DNA of 64,000 nucleotides from Psychromarinibacter sp048262455 (GTDB taxonomy: Bacteria; Pseudomonadota; Alphaproteobacteria; Rhodobacterales; Rhodobacteraceae), in assembly GCA_048262455.1 (NCBI GenBank), contig JBLXFD010000004.1:139377-203376 (forward strand), read 5' to 3'. The position numbers and the translations under genes are program-made. Positions 24,693 to 32,663 of the stretch are shown in pieces. Each line of letters begins with the position of its first letter. Positions within the stretch are counted from its first letter, which is position 1. The notes below the pieces were generated by a model. It did no database searches and was not told the origin of the DNA. It saw only the letters and a list, made by a program, of their open reading frames with translations.

Positions 24693-25438
24693 TGGCTGCC
24701 CCCCTCGTGGCCCATAAATCGCTCCGACACCGCCGCCGATATCGCGGCCGCCGCATGGTCTCGGCGCGCGGCAACGCCCATCTCCGGTACCGCGTTCAGG
24801 AAACGCTTGACCGTGCTCAGCGTGGTGACGCTGTTCTGCGCCAGCTGCCCCCGCCAGAACGCCAGCCGCGCCGCAAGATCCTCTGTCGCCTCGGTCGCGA
24901 TGCCCAGCGCCACCGCGCCCTCCGCATCGAACCGCTCGCGGCCATAGAGCGCCCGCGCCAGCGCCGCGCGCGGCAGCCGGTCGGCCAGCGCGTAGGCCAC
25001 CAGCAGGGGCGGGATGTCGCGGTTCATCTCGGGCACCTGGAAGTCGGCGGTGCGGTCGGCCACCACGATATCGGCCAGCCCCGCCAGCGCGAAGCCGACG
25101 CCATGGGCGCGGCCCCGCACCGCCGCGATCAGCGGGATCGGCAGGCTGCGCACGGTCTCGTAGAACGACAACACCGGATCGGCGACGCGGGTGCGTATCT
25201 GGGCGGCGCTGATGCGCGCGTTGGGCGGCGGCATCGGACTGTCACGGCCAGCGCAGAAATCCTCCCCCTCGCCCTGCAGCACGATGAAGCGCGCGCCCTC
25301 TGGCGGACGGGCGCAAAGATCGCGCAGCGCTTCGGTCATACCGGCGCTCAGCGCGTTGCCTTCGGCTGGCCGCGCCAGAACCACGGTGATGCCGCCGTCC
25401 TCGTCGTGCCGGATCTCGACCTGACCCGCGTCGCTCAT
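24689..25438 (-). CDS. Enoyl-CoA hydratase/isomerase family protein
   Basis: A 249-aa crotonase-fold protein. The first oxyanion-hole segment is FCAGRDSPMPP (residues about 73-83) and the second is AAVRGRAHGVGFALAGLADIVVADR. At the second catalytic position, where classical hydratases carry Glu, the sequence reads PEMNRDIPP, so activity may differ from simple hydration. The start overlaps the molybdenum-hydroxylase stop and the end overlaps the TRAP permease start, giving tight translational coupling on both sides. It likely handles a CoA thioester made after ring hydroxylation or decarboxylation. No CoA ligase or thiolase lies beside it. Confidence 0.85.
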   Translation of the reverse strand: MSDAGQVEIRHDEDGGITVVLARPAEGNALSAGMTEALRDLCARPPEGARFIVLQGEGEDFCAGRDSPMPPPNARISAAQIRTRVADPVLSFYETVRSLPIPLIAAVRGRAHGVGFALAGLADIVVADRTADFQVPEMNRDIPPLLVAYALADRLPRAALARALYGRERFDAEGAVALGIATEATEDLAARLAFWRGQLAQNSVTTLSTVKRFLNAVPEMGVAARRDHAAAAISAAVSERFMGHEGGSQ

Positions 25439-27813
25439 GCCTTGCTCTCCCTCGCCTGGTCTATCGCCTGCCACACGCGGTGCGGCGACGCCGGCATATC
25501 GATATGTTCGATCCCGTAGTCCGACAGCGCGTCGACCACGGCGTTGATGGTGGTGGCCAGCGCAGGGGTGATGCCGCTTTCGCCGCCACCCTTGACGCGC
25601 AGCGGGTTGCTCTCGGTCGGGTCCTCGACCAGCGCCACCGTGAGGTTGGGCAGCATGTCGGCGCGCGGCATCGTGTAGTCCATGAAACTGCCGCTGATGG
25701 TCTGGCCGGTGGCGTCGGCGACGATCGCCTCGCCCAGCGCCTGGCCGACACCCTGGGCGATGCCGCCATGCACCTGCCCATGAAGGATCAGCGGGTTGAT
25801 CGGCTGACCGGCATCATCAATCGACGTGTAGCGGTCGATGCGCACCACGCCGGTCTCGGGGTCGATCTCGACCTCGCAGACCGCGGCGCCGGTGGGATGG
25901 GCGGGCATCCGGCCGGTAAAGCTGCTGCTGGCCTTCAGCGGGCCACGCAGCGCCGGTGGCACCCGGTCGCTATCCGCCAGCCTGGCCGCATCGTAGATGG
26001 TGTAGGCGGTGTTGCTGCCCGCGGGCAGCAGCAGGCCGCCCTCGCAGCGCACATCGGCCACGGCCTGGCCTTCCACATGGGCCACGATCTCTCGCGCGCG
26101 GTTCAGAAGCTTGCCGGCATTTTCCACCAGCAGCGCCCCGCCCAGACGCATGGAGCGGTCGGAATGACTGCCGCCGCCCGACTGCACCCGCCGGGTGTCG
26201 CCCGAGACCAGGCGGACCTCGTCCGGCGTGACCCCCAGCAGGTCGGCCACCACCTGGGCAAAGCTGGTCTCGTGCCCCTGCCCGGTGGATTGAGTGCCCG
26301 TAACCACCTCGATGCCGCCCTCGGGGGCGACGGTGACGTCGATGCGCTCATGCGGGATGCCCACCGGGCTTTCCACGTAGTTCGCCACTCCGGCACCGCG
26401 CAACAGACCGCGGGCGCGGGATGCGGTACGGCGCCGTTCCACCCCGTCCCAGTCGGCCGCATGCAGCGCTGCGGCCATGTTGCCGGCGAAATCGCCGCTG
26501 TCATAGACCAGCCCCATCGCGGTGCGGCGCGGCAGGCCAGCCTTGGAAATCAGGTTGCGGCGGCGGATCTCGACACGGTCGAGACCCATGCGCCGCGCGG
26601 CGATGTCCAGCAACCGCTCCATCGCGTAGGTCGCCTCGGGGCGTCCGGCGCCACGGTATGGGGCGGTCGGCACGGTGTGGGTCATCGCGCCGCGGATCAA
26701 CACGCCGGCGGCCGGCACGTCGTACACGGTGGTCATTACCCGAAAGCTGTTGGCCATCGGCACGAAGGCCAGCGTGTAGGCCCCGACGTTGCCGGTGATC
26801 TGCGCGAAGTAGCCGGTGATGCGCCCCCCGGGGTCAAGCCCCAGCTCGGCGTGGTAGACCAGGTCGCGGCCCTGATAGTCGGTGAGGAAGGCCTCGGACC
26901 GGGTCGAGACCCAGCGCACGGGGCACTCCAGCATCCGCGCGGCCATCGCCAGCACTGGTTGTTCGGGCGACAGGTTCGTGCGGGGACCGAAGCCACCGCC
27001 AGTGTCGGGGCAGACCACCTCGACGGCCTCGCGCCCCACGCCCAGCGCCGCGGCCAGCGTGTCGCGTTGGCGAACCGCGCCCTGGCTGCCGGCGATCATC
27101 AGATACCGCCCGGTCCCGGCATCGTAATCGGCAATGACCGAGCGTGGCTCCATCTGCGCATTGGCAACGCGCTGCGCTGGGAAGCGGCCGCGAACCACGT
27201 GGGCCGCCGCGGCGATGGCGCGTTTGGCGGCCGCGGGATCACCGAAGCTGGCGGAGACGCAGAGATTGCCGGCGATGTCCGGGTCCACCAGGGGCGCGCC
27301 CTCGGCCAGCGCCGCCTCGGCATCCGTGACCGAGGGCAGTCCCTCCAGATCGACCTGGATCGCTTCGGCGGCGTCCTCGGCGGCGGCGCGGCTGTCGGCC
27401 ACCACCATCGCCAGCGGCTCGCCCAGGTAGCGCACCCGCTCGCAGGGCATCGGCAGATGCGGGACGTCGTGCACCAGATTGCCTTCGTAGCCGCCGAATG
27501 CGCGCCGGGTGTGGTCGCGGGCGTCCGCGGGGTCAGCGAAATGCCGGATCGGGCCGCCGCCGCCGGCGACGTAATCGGCGCCAGTCAGCACCAGCCGCAC
27601 ACCGGGCATGGCGCGCGCCGCCTCGGCATCGATCGAGACGATACGCGCCGAGGCCTCCTGCGCCCGCAGGAACACCGCGTGGCATTGGCCGGGCAGCGCG
27701 AAGTCATCGGTATAGCGCCCGCGGCCGGCCAGCAGCCGCTGGTCCTCGAACCGCGGCATCGGGCGGCCGATGAACGGCCGCGCCTCGGGACCGGCGGGCG
27801 CGTCCCGGCTCAT
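25435..27813 (-). CDS. Molybdenum hydroxylase (xanthine dehydrogenase family) large subunit
   Basis: A 792-aa molybdopterin-binding large subunit, the third in this window. It shows LLAGRGRYTDDFALPGQCHA near residue 27, RYLGEPLAMVVADS, CPDTGGGFGPRTNLS, APYRGAGRPEATYAME, TGTQSTGQGHETSFAQ and the C-terminal GGGESGITPA with the catalytic Glu at about residue 745. No 2Fe-2S or FAD subunit gene adjoins it, so it must borrow those at 4957-6257 or others. It is preceded immediately by the UbiD gene (one base between stop and start) and overlaps the enoyl-CoA hydratase-like gene. It probably hydroxylates the same substrate that UbiD decarboxylates. Confidence 0.93.
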   Translation of the reverse strand: MSRDAPAGPEARPFIGRPMPRFEDQRLLAGRGRYTDDFALPGQCHAVFLRAQEASARIVSIDAEAARAMPGVRLVLTGADYVAGGGGPIRHFADPADARDHTRRAFGGYEGNLVHDVPHLPMPCERVRYLGEPLAMVVADSRAAAEDAAEAIQVDLEGLPSVTDAEAALAEGAPLVDPDIAGNLCVSASFGDPAAAKRAIAAAAHVVRGRFPAQRVANAQMEPRSVIADYDAGTGRYLMIAGSQGAVRQRDTLAAALGVGREAVEVVCPDTGGGFGPRTNLSPEQPVLAMAARMLECPVRWVSTRSEAFLTDYQGRDLVYHAELGLDPGGRITGYFAQITGNVGAYTLAFVPMANSFRVMTTVYDVPAAGVLIRGAMTHTVPTAPYRGAGRPEATYAMERLLDIAARRMGLDRVEIRRRNLISKAGLPRRTAMGLVYDSGDFAGNMAAALHAADWDGVERRRTASRARGLLRGAGVANYVESPVGIPHERIDVTVAPEGGIEVVTGTQSTGQGHETSFAQVVADLLGVTPDEVRLVSGDTRRVQSGGGSHSDRSMRLGGALLVENAGKLLNRAREIVAHVEGQAVADVRCEGGLLLPAGSNTAYTIYDAARLADSDRVPPALRGPLKASSSFTGRMPAHPTGAAVCEVEIDPETGVVRIDRYTSIDDAGQPINPLILHGQVHGGIAQGVGQALGEAIVADATGQTISGSFMDYTMPRADMLPNLTVALVEDPTESNPLRVKGGGESGITPALATTINAVVDALSDYGIEHIDMPASPHRVWQAIDQARESKA

Positions 27814-27814
27814 C

Positions 27815-29368
27815 TCAACTTCCGGCCTGCTTCAGCACCCAGTTCCCGGCCTCGTCCCGCCCCAGGCGCCCCTCGGCGCGCAGCGTGTCGAACACCGGGA
27901 CGATCTCGCGACCGTCACGGGTGCCCAGCGCCGCCATCAGCGCGGCGAAAGTCTTCGGCCCGTCCGCCAGTGCCGCTTCAACGCTGTCGAACCGCTCGCC
28001 CTCGATCACGGGCGGCCGCGGGATGCGGCTTTCCAGGCTGCGCGCCACCTCGATGGGCATGGTGCAGTCGAACCCGGCCTTGGCGCCGGTCCGCGCACCC
28101 GCCAGCGACGGGTCCAGCGGCAGGGTGCGGAAGCCGTCCTGCACCACCAGGTCGCGATTCGCCTGGAAGCGCGTGGCGAAGGCCCAGTCGCATTGCTCGG
28201 ACGAGAAGATGTCGATGTCGGGATCGAAGACGAAGACGTGCTTGACGTTCGCCAAGCAGCCGAAGGCGCTGGCAATGGCGTTGCGCGCCTCGCCCGGGAC
28301 CCGCTGGCGCATCGAGATCCGCACGTTGTACATGCCCCCCGAAGAGGTGGTCACATGCACGTTCAATGGCTCGCGGATCGCGGTTTCCAGCGCCCGCCAG
28401 ACGCTGACCTCTGTGCGCAGGGCGATCAGCTGTGCGCTGTCGGTGCTACCAAGGTTCGGCCCCGCGATGGTGGCGGTCTGGAAGATCGGGTCGCGCCGGT
28501 GGGTGATGGCGGTCAGATGGAACACCGGGTTCATCTTGACACCGCCGTAATAGCCCAGGAACTCACCGTAGGGCCCCTCGGGCTCCACATGGCCGGCGCG
28601 GTCCAGGTAACCCTCCAGCACCACCTCGGCGTCGGCGGGGACATACAAGTCGTTGGTCACGCATTTCACCACGGGCATGTCGCGGCCACGCAGCGAGGCC
28701 ATCAGCCCGACTTCGTCCACCGGGATCCGCATGGTCGCGGCGACGTGGTCGATGGGGTGCGAGCCGACGACGAAGGCGATCGGCAGGTGTTCGCCCCGGC
28801 TGACCGCCCGCTCGTAAATCGCGCGCAAGTCACTGGGCGCCACCAGGTCAACCCCCGCCTCGCGGCGGCCGCGCACCATCAGGCGGCGAATGCCGACGTT
28901 GGTCAGATCGGTGCGCGGGTCGTGGACGATATCGGTCGAGGCCGAGATGTAGGGACCGCCGTCGAGCCCGTGCTGCAGGTGGACCGGCAGCCGGACGAAA
29001 TCAGCCTCGTCGCCGGTCAGCACCACCTCTTGCGCGGGCGCCTTCTCCCGCGCGACCTCATAGGTGCCCTTGGGGTCGGCCAGCCGGCGAAGAACCTCGC
29101 CCAGCAGGTTCTGGCGGTCGGTGCCGAAGGCCAGCGCCAAGCGCGAGCGGCTGCCGGCGACGTTGCCCACCACCTGCGCCCGCTCTGGGCCGACGGCCGT
29201 GAAAAGCCGCGCCCTCTCGACACCTTCGAGTTCAGCGCCCAGGTCAGCAAGCTCGCGCGGCGCGTCGATCCGCTCCAACTCCCCCGCCGCCTCGGCGGCA
29301 GCCAGAAAATTGCGCAGCGTAGCGTCATCCCGCGCCGAGCCGTCGGTTCCCGCATGGCGATCCAGCAT
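27815..29368 (-). CDS. UbiD family decarboxylase (prenylated-FMN dependent)
   Basis: A 517-aa UbiD-fold protein, first gene of the leftward operon. Characteristic parts are ADFVRLPVHLQHGLDGGPYI, NVGIRRLMVRGRREAGVD, LPIAFVVGSHP and the active-site stretch LEGYLDRAGHVEPEGPYGE (about residues 265-283) with its conserved acidic residues. ATG 29368 follows GGGAGGA; an upstream in-frame ATG at 29380 overlaps the ribosome site and is less likely. It is only distantly similar to the UbiD protein at 7551, so the two probably act on different acids. It needs prenyl-FMN, but no UbiX gene is in view. Divergent from an IclR regulator across 87 bp. Confidence 0.93.
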   Translation of the reverse strand: MLDRHAGTDGSARDDATLRNFLAAAEAAGELERIDAPRELADLGAELEGVERARLFTAVGPERAQVVGNVAGSRSRLALAFGTDRQNLLGEVLRRLADPKGTYEVAREKAPAQEVVLTGDEADFVRLPVHLQHGLDGGPYISASTDIVHDPRTDLTNVGIRRLMVRGRREAGVDLVAPSDLRAIYERAVSRGEHLPIAFVVGSHPIDHVAATMRIPVDEVGLMASLRGRDMPVVKCVTNDLYVPADAEVVLEGYLDRAGHVEPEGPYGEFLGYYGGVKMNPVFHLTAITHRRDPIFQTATIAGPNLGSTDSAQLIALRTEVSVWRALETAIREPLNVHVTTSSGGMYNVRISMRQRVPGEARNAIASAFGCLANVKHVFVFDPDIDIFSSEQCDWAFATRFQANRDLVVQDGFRTLPLDPSLAGARTGAKAGFDCTMPIEVARSLESRIPRPPVIEGERFDSVEAALADGPKTFAALMAALGTRDGREIVPVFDTLRAEGRLGRDEAGNWVLKQAGS

Positions 29369-29378
29369 GTATCCTCCC

Positions 29379-29403
29379 ATTTGATCTTTCACTTTGATCA
29401 AAT
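29379..29403. promoter_or_regulatory. Putative IclR operator between ubiD-type and iclR genes
   Basis: A perfect 8-bp inverted repeat ATTTGATC (29379-29386) and GATCAAAT (29396-29403) is separated by 9 bp in the 87-bp divergent gap. It lies just upstream of the UbiD ribosome site, where a repressor could block leftward transcription. TAGAAT at 29412-29417 is a possible -10 for the rightward iclR transcript. Confidence 0.55.
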
Positions 29404-29455
29404 CCTGTTGTAGAATGCTGAAGAAGGACGGGTGCGTCAAGAGGGTGCGACAGAC

Positions 29456-30301
29456 ATGAGCAACGATGCCAAATCCATCCGGGCCGATCCGGTTGCCCCT
29501 GAGCGCCGCCGCGGCATCCAGTCGGTCGAGGTGGGCTTTCGCCTGATCTCCGCGCTGTCCGCAGCGCCCGGCAAACTGCCGCTGAAGACCCTGGCGGAAC
29601 ACGCCGGCATGACGCCCAGCAAGGCGCATCTCTACCTGGTCAGCTTCCTGCGGCTTGGTCTGGTGGTGCAGGATGGCACGACCTCGCGCTACGGGCTGGG
29701 CCCTGCGGCGGTGGAACTGGGGATTTCGGCGATCAACCAGCTGGACGTGGTGGACCTGGCACGCGAGCATCTGCCCAGCGCGCTGGAGCGCACCAGCAGC
29801 TCGGTCAGCCTGGCGGTCTGGGGCAACCGCGGCGCCACGATTGTCTACCGGATCGACGCCGGCCTGCCGGTGCCGCTGTCGGTGCGGGTGGGCTACGTCC
29901 TGCCGCTGCTGACCACCGCCACCGGCCGGGTGTTCATGGCCAACCTGCCGGAACGCGAATGGCTGCCGCAGGCGGCGCTGGAGGACCAGCTGGCTTCTGG
30001 CACCCTGAGCCGCGCCCGAGCCCGGCTGCCGGAGATCCGCAACACCTTCAGCGCCGTGACCCTGGGCGAAACCCACACCGGGTTCTTCGGCATCTCCTCG
30101 CCGATCTACAGCAGCGACAACACGATCTGCGCTGCGGTGACCGCCCTGGGCCTGGTGCAGACGGACGACCTGGACCCGCACGGGCTGATCGTGGAGGCGG
30201 TGCGCGATACGGCGATGCAGATCAGCGCCGGGCTCGGCGCAACGCGCTATACCGCGGCGGGGTTTGAACGCGACAAGACACAGACACCGGAGGAAGACTG
30301 A
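29456..30301 (+). CDS. IclR-family transcriptional regulator
   Basis: A 281-aa IclR regulator. The winged helix-turn-helix covers about residues 20-80 (IQSVEVGFRLISALSAAPG, LAEHAGMTPSKAHLYLVSFL, RYGLGPAAVELG). The IclR effector domain follows, with YRIDAGLPVPLSVRVGYVLPL and TATGRVFMA. ATG 29456 is chosen, with GAGGG upstream; a GTG at 29432 is an alternative. It is divergent from the UbiD operon and its stop directly abuts the dienelactone hydrolase start, so it is likely the local regulator of Region C, sensing an aromatic acid. The short inverted repeat at 29379 is its candidate binding site. Confidence 0.9.
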   Translation: MSNDAKSIRADPVAPERRRGIQSVEVGFRLISALSAAPGKLPLKTLAEHAGMTPSKAHLYLVSFLRLGLVVQDGTTSRYGLGPAAVELGISAINQLDVVDLAREHLPSALERTSSSVSLAVWGNRGATIVYRIDAGLPVPLSVRVGYVLPLLTTATGRVFMANLPEREWLPQAALEDQLASGTLSRARARLPEIRNTFSAVTLGETHTGFFGISSPIYSSDNTICAAVTALGLVQTDDLDPHGLIVEAVRDTAMQISAGLGATRYTAAGFERDKTQTPEED

Positions 30302-30967
30302 ATGGGACAGACCCTCACCCTTACCGCGGCGGACGGCCATGAGCTCGGCGCCTACAAGGCCGAGACCGGGGGCGCCCGCATCGGCGTCGTGGTCGTGCAG
30401 GAAATCTTCGGCGTCAATGCCCACATCCGCAGCGTGGTCGACCGCTTCGCCGCCGAGGGGATGACCGCCGTGGCCCCTGCCCTGTTCGATCGCATCGAAC
30501 CGGGGTTCGAAAGCGGCTACTCCGAGGCCGAGGTGAACCGCGCCCGCGGCTTCATCCAAACCCTCGACTGGGACGCGGCGCTGGCCGATACGGCGGCGGC
30601 GGCGCAGCACCTGCGCGACGCGGGCCTTTCGGTCGCGGTGGTGGGCTTCTGCCTCGGTGGCTCGGTCGCCTTCCTGTCGGCCACGCGGCTCGACGGCATC
30701 GCCGCGGCGGTGGGCTACTACGGTGGCTACATCGCCAAGGTGCGAGAGGAGGTGCCGCAGTGCCCGGTGCTGCTGCATTATGGCCGGCACGACCACACCA
30801 TCCCTATCGAAGACGTTGAAGCGGTGCGCGCCGCGCGGCCCGAGACCGAGGTGCAAGTTTACGACGCGGGGCACGGTTTCAACTGCGATGCGCGCGGCAG
30901 CTTCGAGCCGGAAAGTGCGCGCTTGGCCTGGCACCGCAGCCTCGCGCATATCCGCGCCCATGCCTGA
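30302..30967 (+). CDS. Dienelactone hydrolase family protein
   Basis: A 221-aa dienelactone hydrolase. The family's Cys nucleophile is in VGFCLGGSVA (about residue 118), the Glu partner in VVVQEIFGVN, the Asp in YGRHDHTIP and the His in DAGHGFNC. All catalytic positions are present. Such enzymes open dienelactones formed in modified ortho-cleavage of substituted catechols, but many family members act on other esters or lactones. The gene starts on the base after the iclR stop, so it is co-transcribed with the regulator. It ends at a GC-rich hairpin shared with the converging VOC gene. Confidence 0.9.
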   Translation: MGQTLTLTAADGHELGAYKAETGGARIGVVVVQEIFGVNAHIRSVVDRFAAEGMTAVAPALFDRIEPGFESGYSEAEVNRARGFIQTLDWDAALADTAAAAQHLRDAGLSVAVVGFCLGGSVAFLSATRLDGIAAAVGYYGGYIAKVREEVPQCPVLLHYGRHDHTIPIEDVEAVRAARPETEVQVYDAGHGFNCDARGSFEPESARLAWHRSLAHIRAHA

Positions 30968-30974
30968 TGCCGGC

Positions 30975-31002
30975 CCGGCCGGGGCCGCCGCGCCCCGGCC
31001 GG
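30975..31002. terminator. Bidirectional GC-rich hairpin between convergent genes
   Basis: An 11-bp perfect stem CCGGCCGGGGC / GCCCCGGCCGG with a 6-nt loop fills the gap between the dienelactone hydrolase and VOC genes. It has no T tract but its position suggests it ends both transcripts. Confidence 0.55.
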
Positions 31003-31014
31003 CTGGCCCGCCCG

Positions 31015-31530
31015 TCAGGCGGAGGCCAGCAGCTCGGCCTTCCGCCGGGACCACTTTTCCAGCTCGTCATGTGCCTCGGCCCGCATCTGGTCCAGCTGCC
31101 CCGGCTTTTCCACGCGCGCTGTCACCTCAATGCGTAGCCCGTTCGGGTCGAAGAAGTAGACCGAGTTGATGAAATCGTGGTCCACCACGTCGGTGGTCTC
31201 GACCCCATGCGCGTTCAGCCGCGCCTTCATCTTCATGACGTCATCGACACTGTCCATCTCCATCGCGAAATGCATCACCCAATCGGGGGTGTTCGGCGAA
31301 GGCTGGGGCATCTCGTTGCGGCCGAGATCGAAGAACGCCAGATACGAGCCGTCCTTCATCTCGAAGAAGAAATGCGCGTAGGGACGGAATTCGCCGGTAC
31401 TGGGAACCCGCTCGGCCGACATGCAGGCCACCAGCGGCAGGCCCATCACGTCCTCGTAGAAGGCGCGGGTTTCCTCGCCGTCGCGGCAGGGATAGGAAAA
31501 ATGGTACAGCTTGTTCAGGTCCAGGCCCAT
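31015..31530 (-). CDS. VOC superfamily (glyoxalase/extradiol-dioxygenase fold) protein
   Basis: A 171-aa protein with one VOC domain pair. YHFSYPCRDGEETRAFYEDV opens the first module; HFFFEMKDGSYLAFFDLG and the second module with MHFAMEMDSVDD and VYFFDPNGLRIEV follow. Metal-ligand candidates are the His in LYHFSY, the His in WVMHFAM and the Glu in GLRIEVTA, consistent with a divalent-metal site. It lacks the size of a true two-domain catechol dioxygenase and could be a lyase, isomerase or small dioxygenase. ATG 31530 follows GGAGAGCACCC. It is divergent from the LuxR-type gene, 50 bp away. Confidence 0.8.
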   Translation of the reverse strand: MGLDLNKLYHFSYPCRDGEETRAFYEDVMGLPLVACMSAERVPSTGEFRPYAHFFFEMKDGSYLAFFDLGRNEMPQPSPNTPDWVMHFAMEMDSVDDVMKMKARLNAHGVETTDVVDHDFINSVYFFDPNGLRIEVTARVEKPGQLDQMRAEAHDELEKWSRRKAELLASA

Positions 31531-31580
31531 GGGTGCTCTCCGTGTTTCATAGTGCCGGGATAAGCTTTGTGAGGATTGCT

Positions 31581-32363
31581 GTGTCATCCGTTCTGAACGA
31601 CACTCGCCGGATGAGCGAAACCGCTTCCTTCATCGAGATCGTCGGGGCGATCGGGACCGGCCGCTTCGGGCAGGCGCTTATGACAGTGCTGGCGGATCGG
31701 ACTGGTGCCGACATGTGCTCGGCCTTCGCGCTGGCAACGGGCGCGCCAGAGATCCTGGTGGCGGAAAGCGTCCAGCCCGACCGCTCTCCCTTCGCGTGGA
31801 TCGCCTCGCTCCGCTATGCAAAGCGGCATTGGCGCAACGACCGGCCGACGCTTTACAACCTGGGCCGCGCACACCGCACGGCCCTGTTGGCGCGGCGCTC
31901 GGCCAAGGCAATCGACGACATCGACTACCGCCGCGAATGTTACACTGCCGGCGACGTGGGTGAACGGCTCTCGGTCTGCCGCGCCGGCGACACCGCCTTT
32001 ATCCTGAACGCCTATCGCGGCGCCGATGGCGCCCGTTTCTCACCCGAGGCCGCCAGCTGGATCGAGGCGCATGGACCGCTGCTGATCGCCTCCCTCGCCC
32101 GTCACGCCGCATTGACCGCAAACGCCACGCCATCACCGGACCCCGCCGCCCTCGCACGCCACCTGAACCGCCGCGAGCCCGGGCTCAGCCCGCGCGAGGC
32201 TCAGGTGCTGGCCCGCACAGCGCTGGGCGAGACCCGGGAAGCCACGGCACGCGCGCTGGCGCTTTCGGTGACTACGGTGGCGACCTACCGGCAGCGGGCA
32301 TACAGCAAGCTGGGGGTGCGCGACCGAGAAGGTCTGCGGGCGCTGGTGGTGGAACTCAGTTGA
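31581..32363 (+). CDS. LuxR-type helix-turn-helix transcriptional regulator
   Basis: A 260-aa protein. The C-terminal DNA-binding domain is LSPREAQVLARTALGETREA followed by LALSVTTVATYRQRAYSKLGV (about residues 200-250), typical of GerE/LuxR. The N-terminal 190 residues resemble no sensor domain I can name; an acyl-homoserine-lactone domain is not evident. GTG 31581 is preferred because GAGGA lies five bases before; ATG 31611 is the alternative. It is divergent from the VOC gene and probably controls it. IS6 remnants follow directly downstream. Confidence 0.75.
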   Translation: MSSVLNDTRRMSETASFIEIVGAIGTGRFGQALMTVLADRTGADMCSAFALATGAPEILVAESVQPDRSPFAWIASLRYAKRHWRNDRPTLYNLGRAHRTALLARRSAKAIDDIDYRRECYTAGDVGERLSVCRAGDTAFILNAYRGADGARFSPEAASWIEAHGPLLIASLARHAALTANATPSPDPAALARHLNRREPGLSPREAQVLARTALGETREATARALALSVTTVATYRQRAYSKLGVRDREGLRALVVELS

Positions 32364-32419
32364 CCAAGGTCATCTTGTGGAAGGTGCGCCGTTCCGTATC
32401 GCTTTCAGAGCGGTTCAAC

Positions 32420-32580
32420 CTGACAGATCCTCCACGTTCCGCAAAGAGAGCGGGAAGCGGAGGTGAGCATCATTGTCAGGCGGGTGATCCAAAGGCTCGT
32501 CCTGAAGTAGCGAAAGGGGCTTCGGTCTTTCACAGCCAGTGGCTACCGAGCCTCCTGCCCCGCCTCAAACCCGGATCCTC
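32420..32580 (-). mobile_element. Degenerate IS6-family element remnant
   Basis: About 160 bp resemble the start of the IS6 transposase gene plus its terminal region at 18855-19010. Shared words include CCACGTTCCGCA, GAGAGCGGGAAGCGG, GTCCTGAAGTAGCG and CTGCCCCGCCTCAAA. Substitutions and small indels close the frame. The rest of the element is absent. The flanking bases, 32364-32419 and 32581-32663, hold no gene that can be supported. Confidence 0.75.
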
Positions 32581-32663
32581 GGCCTCGGCCCGTCGGGAAG
32601 TATCCTAGACCTTTTGCCCTGCTGCTGTGCATTTCCGTCTGTCGGCACCTGTCGCAGGCAGCT

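Noticed and set aside
29369..31054. Extended N-terminus of about 560 residues for the second UbiD protein
   Set aside because: The extra segment is antisense to the IclR and dienelactone hydrolase genes and has no UbiD similarity. ATG 29368 with GGGAGGA is a proper start.
31581..32363. Acyl-homoserine-lactone receptor (quorum-sensing LuxR)
   Set aside because: Only the C-terminal GerE-type helix-turn-helix is recognisable. The N-terminal half lacks the usual autoinducer-binding pattern, and no luxI-type gene is near.
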